Made by a program: the position numbers and the translations under genes. Of a stretch of DNA of 64,000 nt, positions 47,001 through 55,533 are shown piece by piece (position 1 is the first letter of the stretch; the number at the start of each line of letters is the position of its first letter). The notes beneath the pieces were generated by a model. That model saw only the letters and a list, made by a program, of their open reading frames with translations, had not been told where the DNA came from and made no database searches. The DNA is from Pantoea sp. Lij88 (GTDB taxonomy: Bacteria; Pseudomonadota; Gammaproteobacteria; Enterobacterales; Enterobacteriaceae), in NCBI RefSeq assembly GCF_030062155.1, contig NZ_CP118269.1:1922001-1986000 (forward strand), given 5' to 3'.

Positions 47001-47958
47001 ACTGCTGGAAGGAAAAGATCTCACCGCGCTCAAGGCCCAGCTGAAAGATAAAGTGCAGGAAACGCTGTCGAAAGTGGCGGATGACGGGCTGGAGCAGAGC
47101 GGGCTGCATATCTGGAGCTTCGGCGATCTGCCGCGCAGCTATGAACAGAAGCGCGGCAGCTATCAGGTCAAAGCCTGGCCTGCGCTGGTCGATGAGAAAG
47201 AGAGCGTCGCGATTCGTCTGTTTGACAGCGAGCAGGAGCAGCAAAAAATGATGTGGCGCGGTCAGCGTCGTCTGCTGCTGCTGAACGTGCCGTCACCGGT
47301 TAAATATCTGCATGAAAAGCTGCCGAACAAAGCGAAACTGGGACTCTACTTCAACCCTTATGGCAAAGTGCTGGAGCTGATCGATGACTGCATCGCCTGT
47401 GGCATCGACAAGCTGATAGGGGAAGCGGGCGGTCCGGCCTGGGATCAGGGCGCATTTGAGCAGTTGCGTGACAAGGTGCGTGGCGAACTCAACGAGACCG
47501 TCGTCACGATTGCACAGCAGGTTGAGCAGATCCTCACAGCCGTCTTCAACATTAATAAGCGTCTGAAGGGCCGGGTGGATATGACCATGGCGCTGGCGTT
47601 GTCTGACATCAAGGCGCAGGTCAGTGGTCTGGTCTATCGCGGCTTTGTCACCGGTAACGGCTGGCAGCGACTGGCCGATACGCTGCGTTATCTGCAGGGC
47701 ATTGAGCGGCGGCTGGAAAAACTGCCAGCCGATCCGCACAGCGACCGCGCCCGGATGTTAAAAGTGCAGGCCGTGGAACAGGCGTATCAGGCGTGGCGTA
47801 ACAAGTTGCCGCCGCAGCGTCAGGATGATGAAGAGGTGCTGAGTGTTCGCTGGATGATTGAAGAGCTGCGCATCAGCTACTTTGCTCAGCAGCTGGGTAC
47901 GCCGTATCCCATTTCAGAAAAGCGTATCCTGCAGACGATGGAACAGATAGCGGGCTAA
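44056..47958 (+). CDS. hrpA: ATP-dependent RNA helicase HrpA
   Basis: 1300 residues, the E. coli length. Walker A GETGSGKTTQ near residue 99, DEAH box (IIDEAHERS) near 197, SAT, and the QRKGRCGRV motif near 395, followed by the HA2/OB domains and the long DUF3418 C-terminus. HrpA is a DEAH/RHA helicase linked to mRNA processing of fimbrial transcripts and to ribosome rescue. Its terminator region doubles as the ydgD terminator. Confidence 0.97.
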   Translation: MSSPDTSPLAALWSRLDGVMLRDRQRLQRRLQVARKAKNPEAQQGIASELEQEFIAAEQRVAQRRAATPAITFPDNLPVSQKQQDIAEAIRDHQVVIVAGETGSGKTTQLPKICLALGRGVTGLIGHTQPRRLAARTVANRIADELSTSLGGCVGYKVRFNDQVGDLTQIKLMTDGILLAEIQQDRLLMQYDTIIIDEAHERSLNIDFLLGYLRELLPRRPDLKVIITSATIDPQRFSRHFNHAPVIEVSGRTYPVEVRYRPVVEEADDGDRDQLQAIFDAVDELGRESRGDILIFMSGEREIRDTADALNKRDLPHTEVLPLYARLSNAEQNRVFQSHSGRRIVLATNVAETSLTVPGIKYVIDPGTARISRYSFRTKVQRLPIEPISQASANQRKGRCGRVSDGICIRLYSEDDFLSRPAFTDPEILRTNLASVILQMTSLGLGDIAAFPFVEAPDKRNIQDGVRLLEELGALTLNEENGHYKLTGSGRQLAQLPVDPRLARMVLEAQKFGCVREVMIITAGLSIQDPRERPADKKQASDEKHRRFADKDSDFLAYVNLWNYLAEQQKALSGNIFRRQCKTDFLNYLRVREWQDIYTQLRQVVRELGIPVNSEPAELQPVHCALLSGLLSHIGQKDTDKQEYTGARNTRFSIFPGSGLFKKPPKWTMVAELVETSRLWGRTAGRIEPEWIEPLAQHLMKRSYSEPHWEKLQGAVMAAEKVTLYGLPIVAARKVNYGSIDPILSRELFIRHALVEGDWQTRHAFFRANQKLRSEVEDLEHKSRRRDILVDDETLFAFYDQRIGKEVVSAKHFDSWWKQASRENAELLNFDKQMLIKEGADKVSQLDYPNFWHQGNLKLKLSYQFEPGADADGVTVHIPLPLLNQIEDSGFEWQIPGVRRELIIALIKSLPKPLRRNLVPAPNYAEAFLGRVKAMEMPLLDALSREFRRMTGVTLERENWQWEQVPDHLKMTFRVVDEHNRKLLEGKDLTALKAQLKDKVQETLSKVADDGLEQSGLHIWSFGDLPRSYEQKRGSYQVKAWPALVDEKESVAIRLFDSEQEQQKMMWRGQRRLLLLNVPSPVKYLHEKLPNKAKLGLYFNPYGKVLELIDDCIACGIDKLIGEAGGPAWDQGAFEQLRDKVRGELNETVVTIAQQVEQILTAVFNINKRLKGRVDMTMALALSDIKAQVSGLVYRGFVTGNGWQRLADTLRYLQGIERRLEKLPADPHSDRARMLKVQAVEQAYQAWRNKLPPQRQDDEEVLSVRWMIEELRISYFAQQLGTPYPISEKRILQTMEQIAG

Positions 47959-47961
47959 AAG

Positions 47962-47995
47962 CCCGGATGCGCGCCGAAACAGGCGCGCATCCGGG
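47962..47995. terminator. Strong hairpin between hrpA and ydgD
   Basis: CCCGGATGCGCGCC / GGCGCGCATCCGGG, perfect 14-bp stem with a six-base loop. On the minus strand it is followed by CTTTTAG, so it ends ydgD; on the plus strand no T-run follows. Confidence 0.7.
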
Positions 47996-48012
47996 GGAAG
48001 ATGTCAGTACGG

Positions 48013-48822
48013 TTACTGCGCGAGGGATTCCAGCTTATCTTTGAACGAGGTGACGGAAATCGCGCGGTTGTCAGCCAGGTAGCGATCTTTCGCCGCCGGT
48101 GCTGAGCTTTGTACCGCGATTAACTGCCAGCCTTTGTCGCTTTTCAGCAGCAGCGGTGAACCACTGTCACCCGGCAGAGTGTCACACTGATGCGACAGCA
48201 CGGCGCGTTGCGCCCAGCCGGTAATCAGGCAATCGCTGTGGGAATAGAGAGTATCAAGATGATCGGCCGGATAACCCGCCTGCGTCACTTTACGTCCGTT
48301 CAGTTTCAGCGCCGCCGTGAGATCGCTGCGTGAGCCATCGAACAGCGGTATAGGCGTAATCGCCGACGGCGGATTGCGTAAAATCACAATGCCGTAATCA
48401 TAAGGTGCTGCACTGCTCGGCACGATCCAGCCTTCACCATCCGCTTTTAATTTTGACGCCAGCGAGGGTTCAACCCGCGCATCAATGTCATGAAGCTCGT
48501 AGCGCCAGCCTTTATCACTGGCCATAAAGCGCAGCGCAACCGGCTTATCGAAATTACCCGGCGGGGAAAGCAGACAGTGTCCGGCCGTCAGGGCCAGATG
48601 CGGAGAGATGAGCGTGGCAGTACAGAGGTTGCCGCTTTCGGTTTCCAGCTGACCAATAGCATCCCAGGGGGCAGCGGTAATATCGGTGATTGCCTGGCGA
48701 TGATCCTTGCCGAAGAACAGCATCTTAATTTCAGCAGGAGTCGGTGAGTCATCGTCATCATCGGCATGAACAGTGGTAGCAAAGCTGAAGAGTCCAACCA
48801 TTAACAGGGTAGCCAGGCGCAT
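48013..48822 (-). CDS. ydgD: Trypsin-like serine protease YdgD
   Basis: 269 residues with a signal peptide (about 20 residues ending VHA). Chymotrypsin-fold triad: His82 in TAGHC, Asp142 in YDYGI, Ser220 in GDSGSP. An acidic run DDDDD follows the signal. The protein is expected to be periplasmic or secreted; YdgD is located close to asr in E. coli as well. Function unknown. Confidence 0.9.
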   Translation of the reverse strand: MRLATLLMVGLFSFATTVHADDDDDSPTPAEIKMLFFGKDHRQAITDITAAPWDAIGQLETESGNLCTATLISPHLALTAGHCLLSPPGNFDKPVALRFMASDKGWRYELHDIDARVEPSLASKLKADGEGWIVPSSAAPYDYGIVILRNPPSAITPIPLFDGSRSDLTAALKLNGRKVTQAGYPADHLDTLYSHSDCLITGWAQRAVLSHQCDTLPGDSGSPLLLKSDKGWQLIAVQSSAPAAKDRYLADNRAISVTSFKDKLESLAQ

Positions 48823-48936
48823 AGAAATCTCAATGGCGAGAAAAGTTAACGTTATTGTTATTACGTAAGTACGGTAACTATAGTCGGTGAGCGTTGAAAA
48901 AGGGAGTTTTATTGGTTAATCAGTACACTACAGCGA

Positions 48937-49035
48937 CTAAATAAAAAAGCTGGCTGCAACAATGCCACACAGGATCATAACAAGCAGAATAATTTCGAAG
49001 CGATAGCGACGCACTATTTCATCCACTCTCGTCAT
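48937..49035 (-). CDS. ydgU: Small membrane protein YdgU
   Basis: 32 residues from ATG 49035, with GGAG 8 bp upstream; an in-frame GTG seven codons in is an alternative. The sequence RRYRFEIILLVMILCGIVAA is one basic-flanked membrane segment and is clearly the YdgU peptide encoded downstream of asr in E. coli. It is probably transcribed with asr by read-through of the hairpin at 49055-49079. Function unknown. Confidence 0.75.
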   Translation of the reverse strand: MTRVDEIVRRYRFEIILLVMILCGIVAASFFI

Positions 49036-49054
49036 TTCATCCACTCCAGTAAAG

Positions 49055-49079
49055 AAACACCCGGCAGAACCGGGTGTTT
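49055..49079. terminator. Hairpin between asr and ydgU
   Basis: AAACACCCGG / CCGGGTGTTT stem with a five-base loop, T-rich on both sides. It may act as a partial asr terminator with read-through into ydgU. Confidence 0.65.
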
Positions 49080-49113
49080 TAAATCATCATGTGGCCGTGC
49101 GCTGAAGGCGACC

Positions 49114-49635
49114 TTAGTTTTTAGCTGCTGGTTTCACAACTTTTTTGTGGTGAACTTTTTTAGCAGCCTGAGCTTTCTGAGCTGGTTTAGTTACTTTTTT
49201 GTGGTGAACTTTTTTAGCAGCCTGGGCTTTCTGAGCTGGTTTAGTGACTTTTTTGTGGTGAACTTTTTTAGCAGCCTGCGCTTTCTGTGCAGCAGGTTTT
49301 ACCGCTTTCTTGTGGTGAACTTTTTTAGCGGCCTGCGCTTTCTGTGCAGCAGGTTTTACCGCTTTCTTGTGGTGAACTTTTTTAGCAGCCTGCGCTTTCT
49401 GCGCTGCATCTTTTTTCACTGCTTTTTTGTGGTGTTTCTTAGCAGCCTGAGCTTTCTGAGCCGCTTTATGGTGTTTCTTGTGCGCAGTTTTGTGAACGGT
49501 TTTAGCCGGTGCTGCAGCGGTAGTAGTAGTTGTTGCGGCTGGCGCAGCAGCTGGAGCAGCTGTGGTGTCAGCAGCGAAAGCAACAGAAGACATACCCATA
49601 GCAGCGGCGACAACCAGTGCAAATAATTTTTTCAT
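49114..49635 (-). CDS. asr: Acid shock protein Asr, repeat-expanded
   Basis: 173 residues from ATG 49635 (signal [21 protein letters not shown], cleavage after FA), with GAGGG upstream. The mature protein is an alanine/threonine/proline spacer followed by a very basic tail of repeats built on [12 protein letters not shown]: five near-identical units of 18-20 residues plus two degraded ones at the start. E. coli Asr is about 102 residues, so this is a long form. Asr is a periplasmic, acid- and phosphate-starvation-induced protein that may buffer protons or protect proteins. Confidence 0.93.
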   Translation of the reverse strand: MKKLFALVVAAAMGMSSVAFAADTTAAPAAAPAATTTTTAAAPAKTVHKTAHKKHHKAAQKAQAAKKHHKKAVKKDAAQKAQAAKKVHHKKAVKPAAQKAQAAKKVHHKKAVKPAAQKAQAAKKVHHKKVTKPAQKAQAAKKVHHKKVTKPAQKAQAAKKVHHKKVVKPAAKN

Positions 49636-49741
49636 TGCAAATCCCTCGGAGACTATTTTTTCATGTGTAGCCCACTGCGGGGCCGGTGAAGAGACTATAG
49701 GGAAATCAATGAACGGTGTCCGTGGGTGTTTGGTATCGGCG

Positions 49742-49755
49742 TGTAACCGATTGTA
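49742..49755 (-). promoter_or_regulatory. RstA box of asr
   Basis: On the minus strand TACAATCGGTTACA matches the RstA-box consensus TACATNTNGTTACA at 10 of 12 fixed positions, 107 bp before the asr start. rstA, the activator of asr in E. coli, is at 52600-53325. Confidence 0.65.
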
Positions 49756-49794
49756 CAAAGGCGGGAAAGGGCGGTCAGATGACCGCCCAGAAGC

Positions 49795-51282
49795 TTAGCT
49801 ATTAAGGTAGCGTTGTTCAAGATGCTGGCGGAAGAAAGCCGGATTCAGCGCTTCGCCGGTGGCATTGATCAGCAGCTGGTCGGTGGAGAAACGGCTGCCG
49901 TGCTGCCAGATGTTCTGTTGCAGCCAGTCGAATACCGGCTGCAGTTCACCGTGCTGAATCAGCTCGCTGAGCTGCGGAATGGCGTCCTGTACCGACCGGA
50001 ACAGCTGAGCAGCGTACATCGCGCCCAGGGTATAGGTCGGGAAGTAGCCGAAGGCCCCGTCGGTCCAGTGGATATCCTGCATACAGCCATCGCGATAATT
50101 ACCGCGGGTATCCAGGCCCAGCGACTGCATCATCTTCTCATCCCACAGCGCCGGGATATCCTCAACCTCAATCTCGCCTTCAATCAGCGCCTGCTCGATT
50201 TCGTAGCGCAGGATGACGTGCGCCGGATAGCTCAGCTCATCGGCGTCAACCCGGATCAGGCCCGGCTTAACCTGCTGGGTCAGACGCACAAAATTATCCG
50301 CCTGCAGGGCGGGCTGATCGCCAAAGGTGGCGATCACCTGCGGCAGAATGCGCTGCAGGAATTCGCGGCTGCGACCCAGTTGCATCTCCATAAACAGGCT
50401 TTGAGATTCGTGGATAGCCGTGGAGCGCGCCAGCGCCACAGGCTGACCGCGCCACTGCTGCGGCAGATTCTGCTCATAGCGGGCATGACCGGTTTCGTGA
50501 ATCACGCCCATCATGGCGCTCAGAAACTCATTCTCGTTGTAACGGGTGGTGATGCGTACATCTTCCGGCACGCCGCCGCAGAAAGGATGCGCACTGATGT
50601 CCAGCCGGCCGTGGTTAAAATCGAAACCCAGCGTCTCCATAATACTCAGACCGAGCTGGCGCTGTGCTGGCACGGCGAACGGCCCCTGCGGCGTGATGAA
50701 GGGCTGTTGCGCCTGTTTTTCTACCACCTGCTGCAATAAATCGGGCAGCCAGGTTTTCAGTTCGCCAAAGGTTTCATCCAGTCGGGCGCGGGTCATCCCT
50801 GGCTCATAGAGATCCAGCAACGCATCGTAACGGGAACAGCCACTGGCGTCGGCGCGGCGCTGGGCCTCTTCACGGCTCAGGCGCACCACCTCTTTGAGGT
50901 TGGCGGCAAAGCCCTGCCAGTCATTGGCGGGACGCTGGGTGCGCCACGCATGTTCACAGACAGAACCGGCGATCGATTTGGCTTCAACAAAATCATCAGG
51001 CAGCAGGGTAGCCTGCTGATATGCGCGCTGCATCTCGTTGAGGTTGGCGCGCTCGACATCGTTCAGCGACTGCTGCTCTGCGGCTTTAAGCCACTCGCCG
51101 ACCTGAGGGGCGGTCAGAATCTGGTGCTGCAGCACGCTCATTTCGGCCAGCGCTTCACCACGCGCCTGACTGCCGCCTGGCGGCATGGTGGTTTGCATGT
51201 CACATCCGGCAATGGCCGTGACGTGACTGAAACGGGAAAGGCGCTGGAAGGTTTTAGTCAGTTGTTGATACGCTGAGGTCAC
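49795..51282 (-). CDS. Metallocarboxypeptidase of family M32
   Basis: 495 residues. Zinc site HETGH with His262, Glu263 and His266, and a third ligand in TAIHESQSLFMEMQ (Glu292). All-helical thermostable carboxypeptidase 1 (Taq-like) fold. The enzymes trim C-terminal residues in the cytoplasm. It is between asr and rstB; E. coli K-12 has no counterpart at this position as far as I recall. The terminal sequence is intact. Confidence 0.93.
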   Translation of the reverse strand: MTSAYQQLTKTFQRLSRFSHVTAIAGCDMQTTMPPGGSQARGEALAEMSVLQHQILTAPQVGEWLKAAEQQSLNDVERANLNEMQRAYQQATLLPDDFVEAKSIAGSVCEHAWRTQRPANDWQGFAANLKEVVRLSREEAQRRADASGCSRYDALLDLYEPGMTRARLDETFGELKTWLPDLLQQVVEKQAQQPFITPQGPFAVPAQRQLGLSIMETLGFDFNHGRLDISAHPFCGGVPEDVRITTRYNENEFLSAMMGVIHETGHARYEQNLPQQWRGQPVALARSTAIHESQSLFMEMQLGRSREFLQRILPQVIATFGDQPALQADNFVRLTQQVKPGLIRVDADELSYPAHVILRYEIEQALIEGEIEVEDIPALWDEKMMQSLGLDTRGNYRDGCMQDIHWTDGAFGYFPTYTLGAMYAAQLFRSVQDAIPQLSELIQHGELQPVFDWLQQNIWQHGSRFSTDQLLINATGEALNPAFFRQHLEQRYLNS

Positions 51283-51301
51283 GTAAGACTCCTTGTGGTT
51301 T

Positions 51302-52603
51302 TTAACGCAGCGGAATTTCCCGCAAGGTTAGATCAACCGGCCAGCAAAAGCGAACGCTGGCGCCGCCCAGCGGGCTGGACTCAATGGTCACATTGCCGCT
51401 GAGCGCCTGGGCGATGGAGTGAACAATCGCCAGACCGAGTCCGCAGCCGCCGGTGGCGCGATCGCGGCTCGGATCAAGCCGGACAAAGGGTTCGAAAACC
51501 CGCTCACGCTCTTCCGGCGGAATGCCCGGACCATCATCTTCGACCTGCAGACAGCCAATCGGGCCGTCGAACCATAAACTGACGCGCAGCCGCTGTTGTG
51601 CATAGCGCAGCGCATTATTCACCAGGTTATCCAGCACACGCTCCATCAGGCGGGTATCCGAAACCCCGATGTTTTCCCGCTGCGGCAGATCAAGGTCGAG
51701 CCGTATGTCCGGGTTGATGGTGCGAAAATCGTCCAGCCGTTCACTCAGCCAGCTGGCCAGATCCAGCGTCTTCAGGTTGAGATCCACGCGCGGGCGGTCA
51801 AGGCGCGCATAGGTCAGCAGCTCCTCAATCAGGCTTTCAAGCTGGCCGATGTCGCGATTCAGCGCCACCCGCTCGCCATCCGTGAGGTTGTCACTCATCT
51901 CCAGCCGGTAACGCAGGCGCACCAGCGGCGTTCGCAGCTCATGCGCAATGCCATCAATCAGCTGCTTCTTGCTGGCGACCAGCGTGTTGATGTTCTCCGC
52001 CATCTGGTTAAACGCGATGCCAAGCCGGAACAGGCTGGAGGTGCTGTCGAAATGGGTACGCACATCCAGCTCACCCCGGCCAAAGCGCTGTGCCGCCTTT
52101 TCCAGCCGCTGCATCTCCTGCCAGTGGGGGCGCAGCCAGATAAACACCGGCAGCGCCAGCGACATGCCAATAAACACCAGAAGGGCAATATCCAGCAGGC
52201 GCATCTGATGCAGATAGAAGAGATAGGGAATCGGCCCGACCGACAACACATAGTGGCTGCGCGGAATATGCTGCAAAAAGGTGTACTGGTCGTCGAGCGC
52301 GACAATCTCTCCAGCGTGCAGCCGGCGCATATTGCTTTCATCAAGCTGATATTTGTTCATCGGCTCAATGTGCAGGTCAAACGACAGGCCCAGGTCGAGA
52401 CTCTTGATGGTTTTATTCCAGTCGCGCGGCGGGATCTCGCGCAGTTCGCTGCGGATCAGATAGAGCGAACTGGCCATCAGGTCATTCATCGACTGGCGAC
52501 CCGCACGCTCAGCGGTGAACTTGTAGACCAGACCTACCAGGAGCGCCATCACCAGAAAGCAGACAAACAGCAGCAGATAGAACTGAATAAAAAGCTTTCT
52601 CAT
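51302..52603 (-). CDS. rstB: Sensor histidine kinase RstB
   Basis: 433 residues with two membrane segments (about 4-26 and 136-155) around a periplasmic sensor loop, a HAMP region, and the H-box DGIAHELRTPLVRLRY near residue 221. N, G1 (DDGPGIP) and G2 (GGCGLGLAI) boxes complete the ATPase. Sensor of the RstAB system, itself in the PhoPQ regulon in E. coli, and acts on asr and other genes. Overlaps rstA by 4 bp. Confidence 0.96.
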   Translation of the reverse strand: MRKLFIQFYLLLFVCFLVMALLVGLVYKFTAERAGRQSMNDLMASSLYLIRSELREIPPRDWNKTIKSLDLGLSFDLHIEPMNKYQLDESNMRRLHAGEIVALDDQYTFLQHIPRSHYVLSVGPIPYLFYLHQMRLLDIALLVFIGMSLALPVFIWLRPHWQEMQRLEKAAQRFGRGELDVRTHFDSTSSLFRLGIAFNQMAENINTLVASKKQLIDGIAHELRTPLVRLRYRLEMSDNLTDGERVALNRDIGQLESLIEELLTYARLDRPRVDLNLKTLDLASWLSERLDDFRTINPDIRLDLDLPQRENIGVSDTRLMERVLDNLVNNALRYAQQRLRVSLWFDGPIGCLQVEDDGPGIPPEERERVFEPFVRLDPSRDRATGGCGLGLAIVHSIAQALSGNVTIESSPLGGASVRFCWPVDLTLREIPLR

Positions 52604-53325
52604 AGTCCACGGGTATCCCAGGCCTGAGGCGCAAACAGATAGCCTTTATTACGGATGGTTTTAATACGGAACGGCTCGGTGGCGCTGTCGTGCAGCTTTT
52701 TACGCAGACGGGAGATCGCCACGTCGATGCTGCGGTCCAGGCCGTCATAGCTGACGCCACGCAATGTTTTCAGCAGCGCATCCCGGTTAAGCGTCTGACC
52801 CGCATGGCTGGCGAGCACCCACAGCAGGTCGAAGTCTGCGGTGGAAAGGGCGATCTGCTCCTCAAACAGCGTGACCTGGCGATTCAGGGCATCGATGGTC
52901 AGTGAGCCAAACCGCAGCATACGGTTAGCAGCAGGTGCGCTGGGTGTTTCTTCCGGCTGTCCCTGCTGGGACTGACGCAGATGCAGGCGCAGACGGGCCA
53001 GCAGCACCGCAGGTGGGGTGGTTTTCAGGATGTAATCCTGCGCGCCCATCTCCAGGGCCAGAATATGGTTCATGTCGCTGTCGAGTGAGGTGAGCAACAC
53101 GATCGGTCCCTGCCAGTTGGCCCGCAGGTCCCGGCAGATGGTCATGCCATCCTTGCCGGGTAACATGATATCCAGCATCACCAGATCGGGTTGCTGTTCC
53201 GCTATCACCGCTTCAGCACGGTCACCGCGCGTCTCGACAATCACATCAATATCATGACGACCCAGGTAGGCCGCAATCAGCGAACCCACTTCGGGTTCAT
53301 CTTCTACATAAACAATTTTGTTCAT
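52600..53325 (-). CDS. rstA: Response regulator RstA
   Basis: 241 residues, OmpR/PhoB family. Receiver with Asp52 (VMLDIMLPGKDG) and Lys in the conserved LLTSLD/ILKT segments; C-terminal winged helix (VTLFEEQIALSTADFDLLWVLASHAGQTLNRD). It is transcribed with rstB and is likely the activator of asr 3 kb away through the RstA box. Confidence 0.96.
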   Translation of the reverse strand: MNKIVYVEDEPEVGSLIAAYLGRHDIDVIVETRGDRAEAVIAEQQPDLVMLDIMLPGKDGMTICRDLRANWQGPIVLLTSLDSDMNHILALEMGAQDYILKTTPPAVLLARLRLHLRQSQQGQPEETPSAPAANRMLRFGSLTIDALNRQVTLFEEQIALSTADFDLLWVLASHAGQTLNRDALLKTLRGVSYDGLDRSIDVAISRLRKKLHDSATEPFRIKTIRNKGYLFAPQAWDTRGL

Positions 53326-53503
53326 AGTTCACAGAGCAGAGACAGGAGTGAACGAAAGCATATCTTTTCCTGGTCCTGAGCTCTACGCTATCGCACGAAA
53401 TATCCGTAGCTTGCTGGTATATCTCCGGCAAAATGTGCAATCATTAGCGCGGCCTTTTTGCGCCAGGTTTGGGATATTGATGATTACCATGAGGAGCGTT
53501 AGT

Positions 53504-53917
53504 GTGTCTGATAAAGAGCTGGCATCAGCCATATACCCCGACCGCATCTGCTTCAATTACAGTGACTTTCTTTCCGCTTCCTGCAAAAAGCGCTGGAGCT
53601 TCGTCGATGCTATTTATGGTGTGATGCCGATCTTCGGTATGGTGACACGTAAATCAGCACATCGTTTACAGGGCAGTGACGACCCGTTAAAAGAATTAGC
53701 ATTACAAATCATTTCTACTCAGGTGAGCGACGAAATTAACATTGCGCGCCTGATCACGCTTGCGGAACAGCAGCAGATCAGTCGCTTCGATATCCAGCTT
53801 CCTTATCCGCTGTCAGCGGAGCAACTGGACGCGATCCACCATGAATACTCGAAGCCGCTGAATCTCACACAGCAGGATGACCTGCTGTGTGTCTCCATTC
53901 CCGTGCAGTCGCACTGA
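53504..53917 (+). CDS. Uncharacterised 137-residue protein
   Basis: Start GTG 53504 (VSDKELASAIYPDRICFNY), chosen because AGGAG lies 7 bp upstream; the frame is open to 53318 without support. No signal or strong membrane segment, apart from a short hydrophobic patch (AIYGVMPIFGMV). The sequence is not recognised. It sits between rstA and ydgI, where ydgC and folM lie in E. coli. Confidence 0.55.
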   Translation: MSDKELASAIYPDRICFNYSDFLSASCKKRWSFVDAIYGVMPIFGMVTRKSAHRLQGSDDPLKELALQIISTQVSDEINIARLITLAEQQQISRFDIQLPYPLSAEQLDAIHHEYSKPLNLTQQDDLLCVSIPVQSH

Positions 53918-53936
53918 GCGTCCTTTCTGTCAGGCT

Positions 53937-55328
53937 TTACGTCGTCAGCTCCCACACCGCGGGCAGCGTCGCTGCAATCAGTAATCCCATTGCAATCCGC
54001 TCCAGCGAGGTCAGCGCAACATCTGCGCGGCCGCCGCGGCGGGCAAACAGAAACAGCAACAGACCCGGCGTATAGAGCACTACTGACATCATCAGGTGCA
54101 TCGGGCCCGAGGCGTAGAGCAGCCAGATGCCATACACGCTGGCACCGACGCCAACGGCCATCGCCAGCGGTTTATGTTGTCCGCGCACCACTTTGATCAG
54201 ATATAACCCCACCAGCAGATAGGGCACCAGAATCATCTCCGAGGCGATGGTCAGCAGGTTGTTGTAGTCAGCACCGGTCAGGGCAATCAGGATCAGGCAG
54301 AGCTGAATACTGCCGTTGGTCAGCCACAGTGAGGCCGCTGGCGCGTTATGGCGGTTCTGGCGGGCGATACTGCGTGGGAATGCCCCTTGTTGCGCAGCAA
54401 TCAGCGGCACTTCAGCGGCCATAATCGTCCAGCTCAGATAGGCACCACAGACCGAGATAATCAGGCCCACGGCAATCACCGCATCGCCCCAGTTGCCCAT
54501 CAGTCGGGTCATTAATCCCGCCATAGAAGGGTTGCGCATCCCGGCCAGTTCAGCGCGCGGCACCACGCCCAGCGACAGCAGGGTCACCAGCAGATAGACC
54601 AGCAGCGCCGCCAGCACGGCGAAGAGTGTGGCGCGGCCCACATCCTTTTTCTGACGTGCACGCGCCGAAACAACCACTGCACCCTCGACCCCAATAAAGA
54701 CCCACAGCGTGATCAGCATGGTCTGCTTGATCTGCTCCCAGAGCGGTTGCCCCAGCGTGACGCCGGAAAAATCGAAGCGAAAGCGATCGTAGTTGAATGC
54801 CATTACCGCCAGCACAATAAACAGCAGCAGCGGCACCAGCTTGCCCAGCGTCGCCATCAGATTGATGCTGGCAGCGGTCTGCACGCCGCGCAGCACCAGC
54901 CAGTGAACCAGCCACAGCAGCACGGATGCGCCCAGCATCGCCTGCCAGGTGTTGCCATCACCAAAGATGACCCGGTCCGGCGTATCGGTGAAGAAACTCA
55001 GGGCAGAGAAGACAATGACCAGATAGGAGACGTTGGCGATTACCGCGCACAGCCAGTAGCCCCAGGCGGAGCAGAAGCCCATCAGTTCGCCGAACCCGGC
55101 GCGGGCATAAGTAAAGATACCGCCATCCAGATCGGGTTTAAGGCGGGTCAGCAGCAGCATCGCCAGCGACAGAAAGATGATGCCGACGCCGGTAATCAGC
55201 CAGCCGAGCAGCAGCGCGGCCGGACCGGCCACTGCGGCCATGTTTTGCGGCAGACTGAACACGCCTGCGCCCAGCATTGAGCTGAGCACCAGCGCCGTCA
55301 GCGCACCGAGACCTAATTTTTTCTCCAA
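53937..55328 (-). CDS. ydgI: APC-family amino acid antiporter YdgI
   Basis: 463 residues from TTG 55328 (reads MEKKLGLGALTALVLSSMLGAG), preceded by AAGG; the frame is open further upstream but the family N-terminus starts here. About 12 membrane segments with SSMLGAGVFSLPQNMA at the first. YdgI is an arginine:ornithine antiporter-like transporter (ArcD group). The order ydgI-ydgH-pntA is conserved with E. coli. Confidence 0.9.
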   Translation of the reverse strand: MEKKLGLGALTALVLSSMLGAGVFSLPQNMAAVAGPAALLLGWLITGVGIIFLSLAMLLLTRLKPDLDGGIFTYARAGFGELMGFCSAWGYWLCAVIANVSYLVIVFSALSFFTDTPDRVIFGDGNTWQAMLGASVLLWLVHWLVLRGVQTAASINLMATLGKLVPLLLFIVLAVMAFNYDRFRFDFSGVTLGQPLWEQIKQTMLITLWVFIGVEGAVVVSARARQKKDVGRATLFAVLAALLVYLLVTLLSLGVVPRAELAGMRNPSMAGLMTRLMGNWGDAVIAVGLIISVCGAYLSWTIMAAEVPLIAAQQGAFPRSIARQNRHNAPAASLWLTNGSIQLCLILIALTGADYNNLLTIASEMILVPYLLVGLYLIKVVRGQHKPLAMAVGVGASVYGIWLLYASGPMHLMMSVVLYTPGLLLFLFARRGGRADVALTSLERIAMGLLIAATLPAVWELTT

Positions 55329-55533
55329 AACAACCTTCCCGCTAGCATATATGGCTGGGTAAATCGGATTCTGTCGCTGGGTTATGTCAGACCAATGGCA
55401 CAATTCAGGGACAATATCCGGTAAAACAGGCGGAGGATTTTACGGAGTGTGGCAGGGGATCGCAATGCGTGACTATGCAAAGTAGCGCAGCAATTATGCA
55501 AACAGCAGGGCGGCGGGCGCCGCCCTGTGGAGA

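Noticed and set aside
49147..49626. Plus-strand frame opposite asr, rich in Phe and Ser
   Set aside because: Complement of the lysine-rich repeats; asr has the signal peptide, ribosome site and family match.
54747..55280. Plus-strand frame opposite ydgI
   Set aside because: Antisense shadow of a 12-helix transporter; Gln/His-rich composition is what such shadows look like.
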